DNA of 64,000 bases from NCBI RefSeq assembly GCF_052065415.1, contig NZ_JBQHUB010000005.1, positions 1 to 64,000 on the forward strand. Direction: 5' to 3'. A model generated the notes under the pieces. That model was not told the origin of the DNA and did no database searches. It saw only the letters and a program-made list of their open reading frames with translations. Origin of the DNA: Pseudoflavonifractor_A sp022772585. GTDB taxonomy: Bacteria > Bacillota > Clostridia > Oscillospirales > Oscillospiraceae. Position 1 is the first letter of the stretch, and each line of letters begins with the position of its first letter. Of this stretch, positions 24,704 to 33,213 are shown piece by piece. Made by a program: the position numbers and the translations under genes.

Positions 24704-24732
24704 GATACACCTCTCACAATGTCACAGCAGAT

Positions 24733-24761
24733 ATTATACAAAAACCGATTCTGAATGTCAA
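24733..24761 (-). promoter_or_regulatory. Consensus promoter of the DUF177-rpmF operon
   Basis: On the minus strand TTGACA (24756-24761), 17-base spacer, TATAAT (24733-24738): a perfect consensus. Confidence 0.93.
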
Positions 24762-24902
24762 TGGTTTTTTCTTTACACCCTGTACATTTTTTGTGCCCTG
24801 ACCCGCCGGTACCGCCGGGTCCCCCTTCCCCATCCGCACTTTTTATGGTATCATAGCCACAGCCGCGCCGCGGCGGAAAACAGGCAACTGCGAGGGATGG
24901 AC

Positions 24903-25868
24903 ATGAAGGAATTCACCATTGGAAAGAACGACGCCGGGCAGCGGCTGGACCGCTGGCTGGCCAAAACACTCCCCCTTCTGCCCGCCCCCCTGGCCCAGAA
25001 GTATATCCGGCTCAAGCGGGTCAAGGTCAATGGCAAGGGCTCCAAGCGGGACGTGCGCCTCCAGGCGGGCGATCTCCTTCAATTATATATCAACGACGAG
25101 TTTTTTGATACCCCCACGCCGGAAAACGCTTTCCTTTCCGTGTTCCAGCCCCGGCTGGACATCGTGTACGAGGACGAGAACCTGCTGCTGGTCAACAAAC
25201 GGCCCGGCCTGGTGGTCCACCCCGATGAAAATGAGCGGGTCAATACCCTGATCACCCACATCCAGGCCTACCTTTATCAAAAAAAGGAGTGGAGCCCCTA
25301 TTGGGAGAACTCCTTTGCGCCCGCCCTGTGCAACCGCATCGACCGCAACACCGGCGGCATCGTCATCGCCGCCAAAAACGCCGAGACGCTGCGCATCATG
25401 AACCAGAAGATCAGGGACCGGGAGCTGTCCAAGTACTATCTGGCCATCGTCCACGGGAAAATGACGCCCCCTCAGGGCTGCCTGGAGGGATTTTTATTAA
25501 AGGATGAGGCAAAAAAGCAGGTGACGGTGTACGACCATCCCGTCCCCGGCGGCAAGACCGCCGCCACGGATTACCGTACCTTAAAGGTAAAGGACGGGCT
25601 CTCCCTGGTGGAGTGCGACCTGCTCACCGGCCGGACCCACCAGATCCGGGCCCAGTTCGCCGCCGCCGGCCACCCCCTGCTGGGGGACGGAAAATACGGC
25701 CGGGAACGGGACAACCGGAAATACGGCCGCTCTTTCCAGGCGCTCTATTCCTATAAGCTCTCCTTCAACTTCACCACTGACGGCGGCCTGCTGGAGTACC
25801 TGAACGGCAGGTCCTTCCAGGTGGAGCACGTAGACTTCGTGGACGAGTACTTCTCCAAAGGCAAGTGA
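24903..25868 (+). CDS. RluA-family pseudouridine synthase with S4 domain
   Basis: A 321-residue enzyme. Residues about 13-60 are an S4 RNA-binding domain (RLDRWLAKTL, KYIRLKRVKVNGK). The catalytic domain has NRID (144-147, D147 catalytic, with N in place of the usual H) and a C-terminal GRTHQIR. This is the RluC/RluD-like architecture for 23S rRNA sites, but the target is not assignable. The start at 24903 was chosen for its GAGGG 6 bases upstream. The frame is open for nearly 900 bases further 5', but that part overlaps rpmF and DUF177 on the other strand and is not coding. An ATG at 24897 is too close to the ribosome site. Confidence 0.92.
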   Translation: MKEFTIGKNDAGQRLDRWLAKTLPLLPAPLAQKYIRLKRVKVNGKGSKRDVRLQAGDLLQLYINDEFFDTPTPENAFLSVFQPRLDIVYEDENLLLVNKRPGLVVHPDENERVNTLITHIQAYLYQKKEWSPYWENSFAPALCNRIDRNTGGIVIAAKNAETLRIMNQKIRDRELSKYYLAIVHGKMTPPQGCLEGFLLKDEAKKQVTVYDHPVPGGKTAATDYRTLKVKDGLSLVECDLLTGRTHQIRAQFAAAGHPLLGDGKYGRERDNRKYGRSFQALYSYKLSFNFTTDGGLLEYLNGRSFQVEHVDFVDEYFSKGK

Positions 25869-25884
25869 CCGGGCACTTGCCCGT

Positions 25885-26580
25885 CTATCCGGTCATCCGG
25901 TCCTCCCAGTTCCGGAGGAAGGCAAGCTGCTCCCCGGTATGGAACCAGTGCTCCCCGTCCTTCATGACCGTCAGGCTCCCCTCATGGGCAGCTGCAAAAC
26001 GCTCCACGTCCGCCCGGGCCGTCAGGTGGTCCCCGCCTGCGTACAGGATGTGGGTCGCAGCCCTCCAATTCAGGATCGGATGCTCCTTCACATAGGTGTA
26101 GTACCGCCACGACAGTGTCTCACCAAACTCTGTGGGGATCTCCCCTTCCGCTTTCAGCCGCTCTTCGGTAACGCCGGCCCAGGTCATCATGGTCCGGATC
26201 AGCCGCTCCATATCCAGCACGGGAGAGACGAACAGGCTCTCCGCCGGTTCTCCGGAAAAGGCCATCATGGCCAGCCACGCCCCGATGCTGTTGGCCCGAA
26301 TGGAGATTTGCCGGTCATCCTCCTTCAGCCAGGCCATGACCCCCTTCAGTTCCGGGACCGCCGTCCAGGGATAGAGCCCTGGCTCGCTTCCCTTCCGCGC
26401 TCCGTGGCCGGGCAGGTCGATGCCCAGAACCTGGTATCCCTTGGGACAGACCACCTGGGCGAAAGCCCTGGCCTCTTCCTTATTGCCTCCCGCCCCGTGA
26501 AGGAACAGAAACACCCGCCGGGACGGCTCTCCCAGCAGGAGCGCCGGTATGCCGTTCAGCCGCCATTGGCGCTCTGTCAT
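25885..26580 (-). CDS. Alpha/beta hydrolase, substrate unknown
   Basis: A 231-residue serine hydrolase-type protein. The oxyanion-hole region is FLFLHGAGGNKEE (24-36), the nucleophile serine lies in RANSIGAW (S98), and the likely acid and histidine are in YAGGDHLTA and GEHWFHTGEQ. It resembles small YtmA/BAAT-like esterases, but substrate is not predictable. GGAGGAAA lies 5 bases before the ATG. The gene converges on the pseudouridine synthase with only 16 bases between stops. No strong terminator was seen there. Confidence 0.85.
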   Translation of the reverse strand: MTERQWRLNGIPALLLGEPSRRVFLFLHGAGGNKEEARAFAQVVCPKGYQVLGIDLPGHGARKGSEPGLYPWTAVPELKGVMAWLKEDDRQISIRANSIGAWLAMMAFSGEPAESLFVSPVLDMERLIRTMMTWAGVTEERLKAEGEIPTEFGETLSWRYYTYVKEHPILNWRAATHILYAGGDHLTARADVERFAAAHEGSLTVMKDGEHWFHTGEQLAFLRNWEDRMTG

Positions 26581-26621
26581 AGCGTTTCCTCCTCTCTGAT
26601 CTTCTCTCAGCTCTTTCCTTT

Positions 26622-26650
26622 AATTTATCATATCCGCTTGTTCTCCGCAA
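26622..26650 (-). promoter_or_regulatory. Probable promoter of the hydrolase gene
   Basis: On the minus strand TTGCGG (26645-26650), 17-base spacer, TAAATT (26622-26627). Confidence 0.45.
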
Positions 26651-26733
26651 GCGGTGCCGACGGCCGCCGTCCGGCGCACCCCCTTTTCCTCCCCTTTCCC
26701 CGTAAATCGGCAGTAAAAATGTTTCGATTCGTA

Positions 26734-26762
26734 TTGACATTTTGTACGGAAAAAGTTATAGT
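26734..26762 (+). promoter_or_regulatory. potABCD promoter
   Basis: TTGACA (26734-26739), 17-base spacer, TATAGT (26757-26762). Confidence 0.88.
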
Positions 26763-26775
26763 TGTCTCGTCGAAA

Positions 26776-26809
26776 AAGGCGTACCCATCCGCCAGGTTGG
26801 GTACGCCTT
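26776..26809 (+). promoter_or_regulatory. Perfect stem-loop at the start of the potABCD leader
   Basis: An 11-bp perfect inverted repeat AAGGCGTACCC / GGGTACGCCTT (26776-26786 with 26799-26809) has a 12-base loop, just downstream of the predicted transcription start. It is followed by AAATTC rather than a U tract, so it is not a normal terminator. It may be an operator or a 5' RNA structure. Confidence 0.55.
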
Positions 26810-26836
26810 AAATTCTACCGAAATGGGGGAGGATAC

Positions 26837-28024
26837 ATGGCTAAGGAGCTGATCCGTCTGTCCGACTGCTTCGTCCAGTTCGACGACGACATCATCTTGG
26901 ATCATATCAATCTCTACATCAACGATCAGGAGTTTTTGACGCTTCTGGGCCCCAGCGGCTGCGGAAAGACCACCACCCTGCGCCTCATTGGAGGGTTTTT
27001 GAAACCGACCTCCGGCGAGGTGCTTTTTGACGGCGCCCGGGTGAACGACGTTCCCCCCCACAAACGCGCGGTGAACACGGTCTTCCAGAAGTACGCCCTC
27101 TTCCCGCACCTGAACGTATTTGAAAACGTCGCCTTCGGCCTGCGCGTCCCCAAGGTGGTCACCGAGGGGAAGGGACGCAAAAAAGTGAAGCTGCCGGAGG
27201 AAGAAATAGAGCGCCGCGTCACCGAGATGCTGGAGGTGGTCAATCTCAAGGGCTTTGAGAAACGCTCCATCGCCTCCCTGTCCGGCGGCCAGCAGCAGCG
27301 GGTGTCCATCGCCCGGGCGCTGGTGAACCAGCCCAAGGTCCTCCTGCTGGACGAGCCTCTGGGCGCTTTGGATCTGCGGCTGCGCAAGGACATGCAGAAC
27401 GAGCTCAAGCGCATCCAGCAGCAGATGGGCATCACCTTTATCTATGTCACCCACGATCAGGAGGAGGCCCTGGCCATGTCCGACACCGTGGTGGTCATGG
27501 ACGGCGGCAAGATCCAGCAGATCGGCACGCCGGAGGACATCTACAACGAGCCCAAGAACGCCTTCGTGGCCGATTTCATCGGCGAGTCCAATATCATCGA
27601 CGGCATCATGCGCGCCGACGGCGTAGTAGAGATCTTCAACCGGAAGTTCCAGTGCCTGGATAAGGGCTTTGCCAAGGACGAGCCGGTGGACGTGGTCATC
27701 CGTCCCGAGGACGTGGACATTGTGGACGAGACGGTGGGCCAGCTCAAGGGCACCGTCACCTCGGTGACCTTCAAGGGCATGCAGTACGACATCATCGTGG
27801 ATTTCTACGGCTTCAAGTGGCTCATCCAGACCACCGATCTCTGTCCCGTAGGCAGCCACATCGGCATCAAGATCGACCCCGACGGCATCCACGTGATGAA
27901 AAAGAGCCAGTACTCCGGTATGTTTGGCGACTACTCCTCCTATTCCGAGGAGTATGAGGAGATCGGCGACGCCGACTATGATCCTGAGGCGGAGGATCAG
28001 GAGGCGGACGATGAAGAAGTCTAA
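26837..28024 (+). CDS. potA: Spermidine/putrescine ABC transporter ATP-binding protein
   Basis: A 395-residue ABC ATPase of the polyamine importer. Motifs: Walker A GPSGCGKTT (38-46), Q-loop in VFQKYALFPH, signature LSGGQQQR (148-155), Walker B LLLDEPLGALD (169-179) and switch histidine in THDQEEA. A TOBE-like C-terminal domain (about 250-355) follows, then a very acidic tail of about 30 residues that is longer than usual. The start ATG has GGGGGAGGA upstream. Its 3' end overlaps potB by 14 bases, so the ribosome site of potB lies inside potA. Confidence 0.95.
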   Translation: MAKELIRLSDCFVQFDDDIILDHINLYINDQEFLTLLGPSGCGKTTTLRLIGGFLKPTSGEVLFDGARVNDVPPHKRAVNTVFQKYALFPHLNVFENVAFGLRVPKVVTEGKGRKKVKLPEEEIERRVTEMLEVVNLKGFEKRSIASLSGGQQQRVSIARALVNQPKVLLLDEPLGALDLRLRKDMQNELKRIQQQMGITFIYVTHDQEEALAMSDTVVVMDGGKIQQIGTPEDIYNEPKNAFVADFIGESNIIDGIMRADGVVEIFNRKFQCLDKGFAKDEPVDVVIRPEDVDIVDETVGQLKGTVTSVTFKGMQYDIIVDFYGFKWLIQTTDLCPVGSHIGIKIDPDGIHVMKKSQYSGMFGDYSSYSEEYEEIGDADYDPEAEDQEADDEEV

Positions 28025-28868
28025 CCTCTCCTTTTTCGCCGCGCCCTACGTGGTGTGGATGGCTCTGTTCGTGGTCCTCCCCATCCTGATGATCCTGGTC
28101 TACGCTTTTCGGGATGCCGGCGGCGGTTTTACCCTGGACAACTTCGCCCGCATCGGGGAATATCTCCCGGTGTTTGCCCGCTCCTTCCTTCTGGCCCTCA
28201 TCGCCACGCTGATCTGCCTGCTCATCGGCTATCCCATCTCCTGCTTTCTGGCCCGGGAGGGCGCTCAGTTCCAGCGGGTGGCCATGATGCTCATCATGCT
28301 TCCCATGTGGATGAACTTCCTGCTGCGCACCTACGCCTGGATGTCCATTCTGGAGAACACCGGCCTCCTGAACCGGCTTTTCAGCGCTATGGGCGTATTC
28401 AAGGTCATCAACGCCGTCTTTGGCACTCAGATCGAGTATTTTAAGATGATCAACACCTCCGGAGCGGTGGTGCTGGGCATGGTCTATAACTTCCTGCCCT
28501 TCATGATCCTGCCTATCTACTCGGTCATCGTCAAGCTGGACCCCAAGCTGGTGGAGGCCGCCTATGACCTGGGGGCCGACTCCGCCATCGTGTTCCGCCG
28601 GGTGACTTTGCCTCTCTCCCTGCCCGGCGTGCTCTCGGGCATCACCATGGTGTTCGTGCCCGCCGTGTCCACCTTCGCCATCTCCCAGCTGCTGGGCGGC
28701 GGCAAGCAGCTCCTTCTGGGCAACCTGATCGAGATGCAGTTCAAGGGCTCGGCCTATAATCCCCAGCTGGGCTCGGCCATGGCCCTGGTCATGATGGTAG
28801 TAGTGGTCATCTGCATGGCCGTGATGAATCGCTTCGGTGAGGGCGAGGAACAGGCGGTGATGCTATGA
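28011..28868 (+). CDS. potB: Spermidine/putrescine ABC transporter permease PotB
   Basis: A 285-residue inner-membrane permease with about six helices. The first is at 12-33, and the EAA coupling loop is visible as LVEAAYDLGADSAIVFRRV. The start is ATG 28011 with GGAGGCGG upstream inside potA. Residues such as MLPMWMNFLLRTYAW are typical of PotB. It overlaps potC by 4 bases (ATGA). PotB and PotC form the channel energised by PotA. Confidence 0.95.
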   Translation: MKKSNLSFFAAPYVVWMALFVVLPILMILVYAFRDAGGGFTLDNFARIGEYLPVFARSFLLALIATLICLLIGYPISCFLAREGAQFQRVAMMLIMLPMWMNFLLRTYAWMSILENTGLLNRLFSAMGVFKVINAVFGTQIEYFKMINTSGAVVLGMVYNFLPFMILPIYSVIVKLDPKLVEAAYDLGADSAIVFRRVTLPLSLPGVLSGITMVFVPAVSTFAISQLLGGGKQLLLGNLIEMQFKGSAYNPQLGSAMALVMMVVVVICMAVMNRFGEGEEQAVML

Positions 28869-29728
28869 CCAAAAAGCCTTCCGCCCTGAGCCGGGTATTC
28901 ATGGGGCTCATCTTTGTGTTCCTGTACGCCCCCATCTTCGTGCTCATCGTCTTTTCCTTCAATGATTCCAGCAGCCGCTCCATCTGGTCGGGCTTTACCC
29001 TGAACTGGTATGTGCAGCTCTTCCGGGATCAGCAAATCATCGACGCGCTCTACACCACCCTGGCGGTCTCGGTGCTGGCGGCCGTCATCGCCACCGTGGC
29101 CGGCACCTTCGCCGCCATCGGGTTTTACAACATGCGCCGCCGCTGGAGCACCCCCCTGATGACCATCAACAACATTCCCATGATGAACGCGGACATCGTC
29201 ACCGGTGTGTCCCTGTGCCTGTTCTTTGTGGCCGCCTTCTCCCTCTGGGGGCAGGCTGCCGCCTGGATCAACTCCAGTCTGGGCACCCATCTGCCGGAAA
29301 AGCTGTATCTGGGCTTCGGCACCATGCTCATCGCCCACATCACCTTCAATATCCCCTATGTGATCCTCTCCATCATGCCCAAGCTCCGGCAGATGGACAA
29401 GAACCTGGTGGATGCGGCCCAGGACCTGGGCTGCACCTGGATGCAGGCCTTCTGGAAAGTGGTGGTACCCGAAATCAAGCCGGGCATCGTCAACGGCCTG
29501 CTCATCGCCTTCACCATGTCGGTGGATGATTTTGCTATCAGCTACTTCACTGCCGGCTCCTCCACCGCCAACCTGGCCATGCGCATTTACGCCATGACCA
29601 AAAAACGCATCAGTCCCAAGGTCAACGCGGTGTCCACCCTGCTCTTCGTGACAGTGCTCACCCTGCTGATCGTCATCAACGTGCGGGAAGCCCGGCAGGA
29701 AAAGGCCCAGCGGCAGCACGCCCAGTGA
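28865..29728 (+). CDS. potC: Spermidine/putrescine ABC transporter permease PotC
   Basis: A 287-residue permease, partner of PotB. Helices lie at about 13-35, 65-90, 103-125, 150-170, 200-220 and 255-275. The coupling loop is NLVDAAQDLGCTWMQAFWKV, and the segment MSVDDFAISYFTAG is characteristic of PotC. It begins with an ATGA overlap with potB. The substrate-binding protein gene potD follows after 55 bases. Confidence 0.95.
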   Translation: MTKKPSALSRVFMGLIFVFLYAPIFVLIVFSFNDSSSRSIWSGFTLNWYVQLFRDQQIIDALYTTLAVSVLAAVIATVAGTFAAIGFYNMRRRWSTPLMTINNIPMMNADIVTGVSLCLFFVAAFSLWGQAAAWINSSLGTHLPEKLYLGFGTMLIAHITFNIPYVILSIMPKLRQMDKNLVDAAQDLGCTWMQAFWKVVVPEIKPGIVNGLLIAFTMSVDDFAISYFTAGSSTANLAMRIYAMTKKRISPKVNAVSTLLFVTVLTLLIVINVREARQEKAQRQHAQ

Positions 29729-29783
29729 TTTTTACCCCTCAGGGGGTGAAAATAAAGTCTTTCATAATTGGAGGAATGATCAA

Positions 29784-30884
29784 TTGAAAAAAGCGCTTTC
29801 CCTAACAGTGGCTCTCGCCCTGTCCGCCGGCCTGCTGGCCGGCTGTTCCGGCACCTCTTCCGAGCCCGGCTCCGGAAGCTCGGAAAAACGCGTCGTCAAC
29901 GTGTGCAGCTGGGGGGAATATATCGACGAGTCTCTCATCCAGGAATTTGAGGAGCAGACCGGGATCAAGGTCAACTATCAGACCGTGCCCAGCAATGAGG
30001 AGCTCTACTCCATCCTCAGCATGGGCGGCGCCAACTACGACGTCGTCGTCCCCTCCGACTATATGATCTCCCAGCTCATTGAGGAGGGCATGCTGGCCGA
30101 GCTGAATTACGACAACATCCCTAATTTCTCCCTCATCGACGACCGGTTCAAGAACCTGTCCTACGATCCTGAGAACAAATATACCGTTCCCTACGCCTGG
30201 GGCACCCTGGGCATCATCTATAACACCACCATGGTGGACGGCCCCATCACCAGCTGGGACGCCATGTTCGACACCGGGTACGCCGACCAGGTGCTGATGA
30301 TCAACAACTCCCGGGACGCGCTGGGCATCGTCCTGATGGACCTGGGCTATTCCGTGAACACCGACAGCGCCGACGAGCTCCAGGCCGCCTTTGACCGTCT
30401 TGCCGCCGCCAAGGCCGACGGCGTGTATCAGGCCTTTGTCATGGATGAGGTCTTTGACAAGATGGAGTCCGGCGAGGCTGCCATCGCCGCTTACTACGCC
30501 GGCGACTACCTCTCCATGCGGGAGAACAACCCCGATCTGGCCTACGCGGTGCCCGAGGAGGGCTCCAACTGGTTTGTGGACGCCATGTGCGTGCTCAAGG
30601 ACGCTGAGAACAAGGATGAGGCAGAGGAGTGGATCAACTTCATCTCCTCCACCGACGCCTCCCTGAAGAACATGGACTATATCTGGTACGCCTCCCCCAA
30701 CCGTGAGGCTCTGGAGCAGTACCCCGCCTACTATGAGGAGACCTATGGTGAGCCTCTGGACGAGGAGCTCTACGAGATCATGGCGGCCCCCCAGTCCGTG
30801 CTGGACAAGTGCGAGGCCTACCTGGTCCGCCCTGCGGAGACCCGCACCCTTTATAATGACCTCTGGACCCAGCTGAGCATCTGA
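29784..30884 (+). CDS. potD: Spermidine/putrescine-binding lipoprotein PotD
   Basis: A 366-residue extracytoplasmic solute-binding protein. The signal peptide ends in the lipobox LLAGC (acylated C21). The mature protein starts with a serine/glycine linker, followed by VVNVCSWGEYIDESLI and other PotD/PotF landmarks. Aromatic and acidic residues for polyamine binding are present (for example WGTLGIIYN and SNWFVDAMCV). The start is TTG at 29784, chosen because GGAGG lies 9 bases upstream and no ATG fits. It completes the potABCD importer operon and is followed by a terminator. Confidence 0.95.
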   Translation: MKKALSLTVALALSAGLLAGCSGTSSEPGSGSSEKRVVNVCSWGEYIDESLIQEFEEQTGIKVNYQTVPSNEELYSILSMGGANYDVVVPSDYMISQLIEEGMLAELNYDNIPNFSLIDDRFKNLSYDPENKYTVPYAWGTLGIIYNTTMVDGPITSWDAMFDTGYADQVLMINNSRDALGIVLMDLGYSVNTDSADELQAAFDRLAAAKADGVYQAFVMDEVFDKMESGEAAIAAYYAGDYLSMRENNPDLAYAVPEEGSNWFVDAMCVLKDAENKDEAEEWINFISSTDASLKNMDYIWYASPNREALEQYPAYYEETYGEPLDEELYEIMAAPQSVLDKCEAYLVRPAETRTLYNDLWTQLSI

Positions 30885-30892
30885 TCCCCCAG

Positions 30893-30922
30893 ACGGGCGG
30901 CCCCACCGGGCCCCCCGTTTTC
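30893..30922 (+). terminator. potABCD terminator
   Basis: The stem ACGGG-GGCCC with GGGCC-CCCGT (30893-30918) has loop CACC and is followed by TTTTCT. Confidence 0.8.
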
Positions 30923-30951
30923 TGTCCCCCGGGCAGCGCCCCTTCTTTTTC

Positions 30952-30980
30952 TTGCAAAGCGTCGAAAAAGCGTGTACACT
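30952..30980 (+). promoter_or_regulatory. Promoter of the thioesterase/deacylase unit
   Basis: TTGCAA (30952-30957), 17-base spacer, TACACT (30975-30980). Confidence 0.7.
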
Positions 30981-31015
30981 GGTTTTAAGTATTTCGTATT
31001 GGAGTGTGATCCCCC

Positions 31016-31408
31016 ATGTCTATTCAAGTGGGTATGAAGGGCCGGGCCGACGCCACGGTCTCCCCCGCTGATACCGCCTCCGCCGTGGGCAGCGGTCTGC
31101 TGCCCGTGTTCGCCACCCCGTCCATGATCGCTCTGATGGAGAACGCCGCCGTCAACGCCGTCCAGTCCGCGCTGGAGGAGGGCCAGGGCACGGTGGGCAC
31201 CCATATGGACGTGAGTCATGACGCCGCCACCCCCGTGGGCATGGCGGTGTACGCCGAGGCCGAGCTCACCGCCGTGGACGGCCGGAAGCTCATCTTCGCC
31301 GTCCGCGCCTTCGACCAGGCCGGCCCCATCGGCGGCGGCGTCCATGAGCGCTTTATCATCACCAATGACCGTTTTCTGGCCAAGGCGCGCAAGCGCGGGG
31401 AGGTGTGA
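31016..31408 (+). CDS. Hotdog-fold thioesterase (FlK-like)
   Basis: A 130-residue hotdog thioesterase. The catalytic triad of the fluoroacetyl-CoA thioesterase FlK (Thr42, Glu50, His76) has exact spacing counterparts here at T34, E42 and H68 in FATPSMIALMENAA and THMDVSHDAATP. The natural substrate in this organism is probably another short acyl-CoA, because the fluoroacetate-specific lid is not evident. The protein ends with TGA at 31406-31408. The downstream YbaK-like frame continues in the same register just after this stop. Confidence 0.82.
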   Translation: MSIQVGMKGRADATVSPADTASAVGSGLLPVFATPSMIALMENAAVNAVQSALEEGQGTVGTHMDVSHDAATPVGMAVYAEAELTAVDGRKLIFAVRAFDQAGPIGGGVHERFIITNDRFLAKARKRGEV

Positions 31409-31411
31409 CCC

Positions 31412-31888
31412 CTGTCTATTGAGAAATGCCGTGCCTATTTCCGCTCTCTGGGCCGGGAGGACAACATACTGGAGTTCGATGTGTCCAGCGCCACGGTGGA
31501 GCTGGCCGCCCAGGCCGTGGGTGTCGAGCCCGCCCGTATCGCCAAGACCCTCTCCTTCCTGGTGGAGGATGCCTGCGTCCTCATCGTGGCCGCAGGGGAT
31601 GCCAAGATCGACAACAGCAAGTTCAAGGCCCGGTTCCACACCAAGGCCAGGATGCTCACCCCCGACCAGGTGCTGGAGTTTACCGGCCACGCGGTGGGCG
31701 GTGTGTGTCCCTTCGCTCTGGAGCATCCGGAACGGGTGACCACCTATCTGGATGTCTCCCTCCGCCGGTTCGAGGCGGTCTATCCCGCCGCCGGCAGCTC
31801 CAACTCGGCCATCCGGCTCACCTGTGATGAACTCTCGGAGTACGCCCACAGCGCCGGCTGGATTGACGTATGTAAAAACTGGAACTGA
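31412..31888 (+). CDS. YbaK/EbsC-family aminoacyl-tRNA deacylase, apparent CTG start
   Basis: A 158-residue protein of the YbaK/ProX editing-domain family, which hydrolyses mischarged tRNAs such as Cys-tRNA(Pro). Family landmarks are SSATVELAAQAVGVEPARIA, the catalytic-region lysine in DAKIDNSKFK, and GGVCPFAL. The reading frame has no ATG, GTG or TTG that keeps the conserved N-terminus SIEKCRAYF. The only fitting codon is CTG 31412, with GGGGAGG 8 bases upstream. A start at ATG 31481 would remove about 23 conserved residues. It is in frame with the preceding thioesterase, separated by TGA-CCC. Confidence 0.8.
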   Translation: MSIEKCRAYFRSLGREDNILEFDVSSATVELAAQAVGVEPARIAKTLSFLVEDACVLIVAAGDAKIDNSKFKARFHTKARMLTPDQVLEFTGHAVGGVCPFALEHPERVTTYLDVSLRRFEAVYPAAGSSNSAIRLTCDELSEYAHSAGWIDVCKNWN

Positions 31889-31961
31889 CTCTGTCCGGAC
31901 AGGTGCTGTTTTTTATGCTTCGGACGGGTATCCTGCATTACAGAAAGGACGTGTTTTCGTC

Positions 31962-32546
31962 ATGGTGGAGACTCTGAAAAACCTGAAGCTGAACTTTATC
32001 CTGGCCTCAGTGCTCTACGTGCTCCTGGGTCTGGTCCTGCTCATCCGGCCGGGAGCCAGCGGCATCCTGCTCTGCCGCCTGTTGGGCGGCACCCTGCTGC
32101 TCTACGGCCTGTTCACCATTCTGGGCTTCCTGATCCGGGACCGGTCCGGCGCCTTCCGGCTGGAGCTGCTCTTCGGCATCGTGGCCGCCGCGGTGGGCGC
32201 CTTTTTCCTCATCTGGCCCATGGCGGTGCTCTCCATTCTCCCTGTCATCATGGGCATCTACGTGGTGGTGGACAGCCTGGTGGCCCTGCAGCGGGCTGTG
32301 GAGCTTCACCGTCTGGAATACCCCCGCTGGTGGATCTCCCTGCTCCTGTCCCTGGTGGGCGTGGCCCTGGGCGTGCTGCTCCTCACCCGTCCCTTCTCGG
32401 CGGTGGAGGCCGTGTTCATGCTCATCGGCGGGGTATTCCTCTACCTGGGCTGCTCCGATCTCTGGTCCCTCTATAAGGTCTCCCGCCTGACCCGGGAACT
32501 GCGCAAGCGCGCCCCCATTGACGTGGATCCCATCGACATCGACTGA
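31962..32546 (+). CDS. HdeD-like (DUF308) membrane protein
   Basis: A 194-residue protein with about six hydrophobic helices (15-33, 37-58, 68-88, 92-112, 122-142, 148-168) and a charged C-terminal tail ending IDVDPIDID. Paired short helices with conserved glycines and prolines (VLLIRPGASGIL, LLLTRPFSAVEA) are typical of the DUF308/HdeD family. E. coli HdeD is an acid-stress protein, but the role here is unknown. AAAGGA lies 12 bases before the ATG, a rather long spacing. Confidence 0.8.
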   Translation: MVETLKNLKLNFILASVLYVLLGLVLLIRPGASGILLCRLLGGTLLLYGLFTILGFLIRDRSGAFRLELLFGIVAAAVGAFFLIWPMAVLSILPVIMGIYVVVDSLVALQRAVELHRLEYPRWWISLLLSLVGVALGVLLLTRPFSAVEAVFMLIGGVFLYLGCSDLWSLYKVSRLTRELRKRAPIDVDPIDID

Positions 32547-32570
32547 TCTTCTGCAGAAAGAAGGATGGCT

Positions 32571-33104
32571 ATGACGCCTTTTGATCCGGACGCACAGTTC
32601 GATCTGGCGCTCCGCTCCCTGCTGGGCATCGGCGCCCCCATGGATAAGGCTCTGGCTCTGGACCGCTTCCTGGCGGCGGCGGAGCAGGGACACGATATGG
32701 CCCGTATCGGAGCTGCCCGGATGCTTTTTCAGGGAGACGGCGTGCCCGCCGACCTGGACCGGGCCTCCTCCCTGCTGGAAGCGGCCTCCCATCAGAACGC
32801 CAAGCGGGCCCGCGCCCTGACCGCCTCCTTCAACGCCGCCGTCAAATCCCTGCGGAAGGAAGCGGGCCTGGAGCCGGAGGAGGATGAGGAGGACGGCCCC
32901 GTGCTGGATCTGAACGAGGACCCGGCCGATTGGGAAACCGAGCCCCCCATCCTGGTCTCCCGCTCCGAGGTGGCCCTGGCCAAGGCCCTTTCCTGCCGGG
33001 AAGGGGGCGACCGCCCCGGCGCCCTGGAGTGGGCCCGGAAAGCCGCCGATTGGGGCAGTGAAGAGGCCGGCGCCCTGGTCAGGGAGTTGGAATCCGTACA
33101 ATAA
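32571..33104 (+). CDS. Sel1-like repeat protein
   Basis: A 177-residue soluble protein containing Sel1/TPR-like helical pairs (ALDRFLAAAEQGHDMARIGAA, and a second with DLDRASSLLEAAS). A third, degenerate unit lies near the C-terminus (ALEWARKAADWGSEEAGALV), after an acidic linker. Such repeats mediate protein contacts, and no enzymatic motif is present. ATG 32571 was preferred over ATG 32565 because AAGAAGG ends only one base before the earlier codon. The function is unknown. Confidence 0.7.
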   Translation: MTPFDPDAQFDLALRSLLGIGAPMDKALALDRFLAAAEQGHDMARIGAARMLFQGDGVPADLDRASSLLEAASHQNAKRARALTASFNAAVKSLRKEAGLEPEEDEEDGPVLDLNEDPADWETEPPILVSRSEVALAKALSCREGGDRPGALEWARKAADWGSEEAGALVRELESVQ

Positions 33105-33113
33105 TGTCTGCTG

Positions 33114-33137
33114 AATAAGCCGCAAAGCGGTTTATTT
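33114..33137 (+). terminator. Terminator of the Sel1-like gene
   Basis: The stem AATAAGCCGC with GCGGTTTATT (33114-33123 and 33127-33136, one G-U) has a three-base loop in a T-rich context. Confidence 0.65.
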
Positions 33138-33155
33138 ACCCGGCAAGAGCCGCAT

Positions 33156-33197
33156 AATTTCACAAAAATAGCTGAGTTTATCTGTTCTTGTGAAATT
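33156..33197. repeat. Perfect 10-bp inverted repeat in an AT-rich gap
   Basis: AATTTCACAA (33156-33165) and TTGTGAAATT (33188-33197) are perfect inverted repeats separated by 22 bases, between two convergent terminators. No gene overlaps them, and the function is unknown. Confidence 0.5.
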
Positions 33198-33213
33198 CAG
33201 AATAACACAAGGC

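Noticed and set aside
24015..24902. Long 5' extension of the S4-containing pseudouridine synthase
   Set aside because: It runs antisense through rpmF and the DUF177 gene and across a consensus promoter. A good ribosome site marks ATG 24903.
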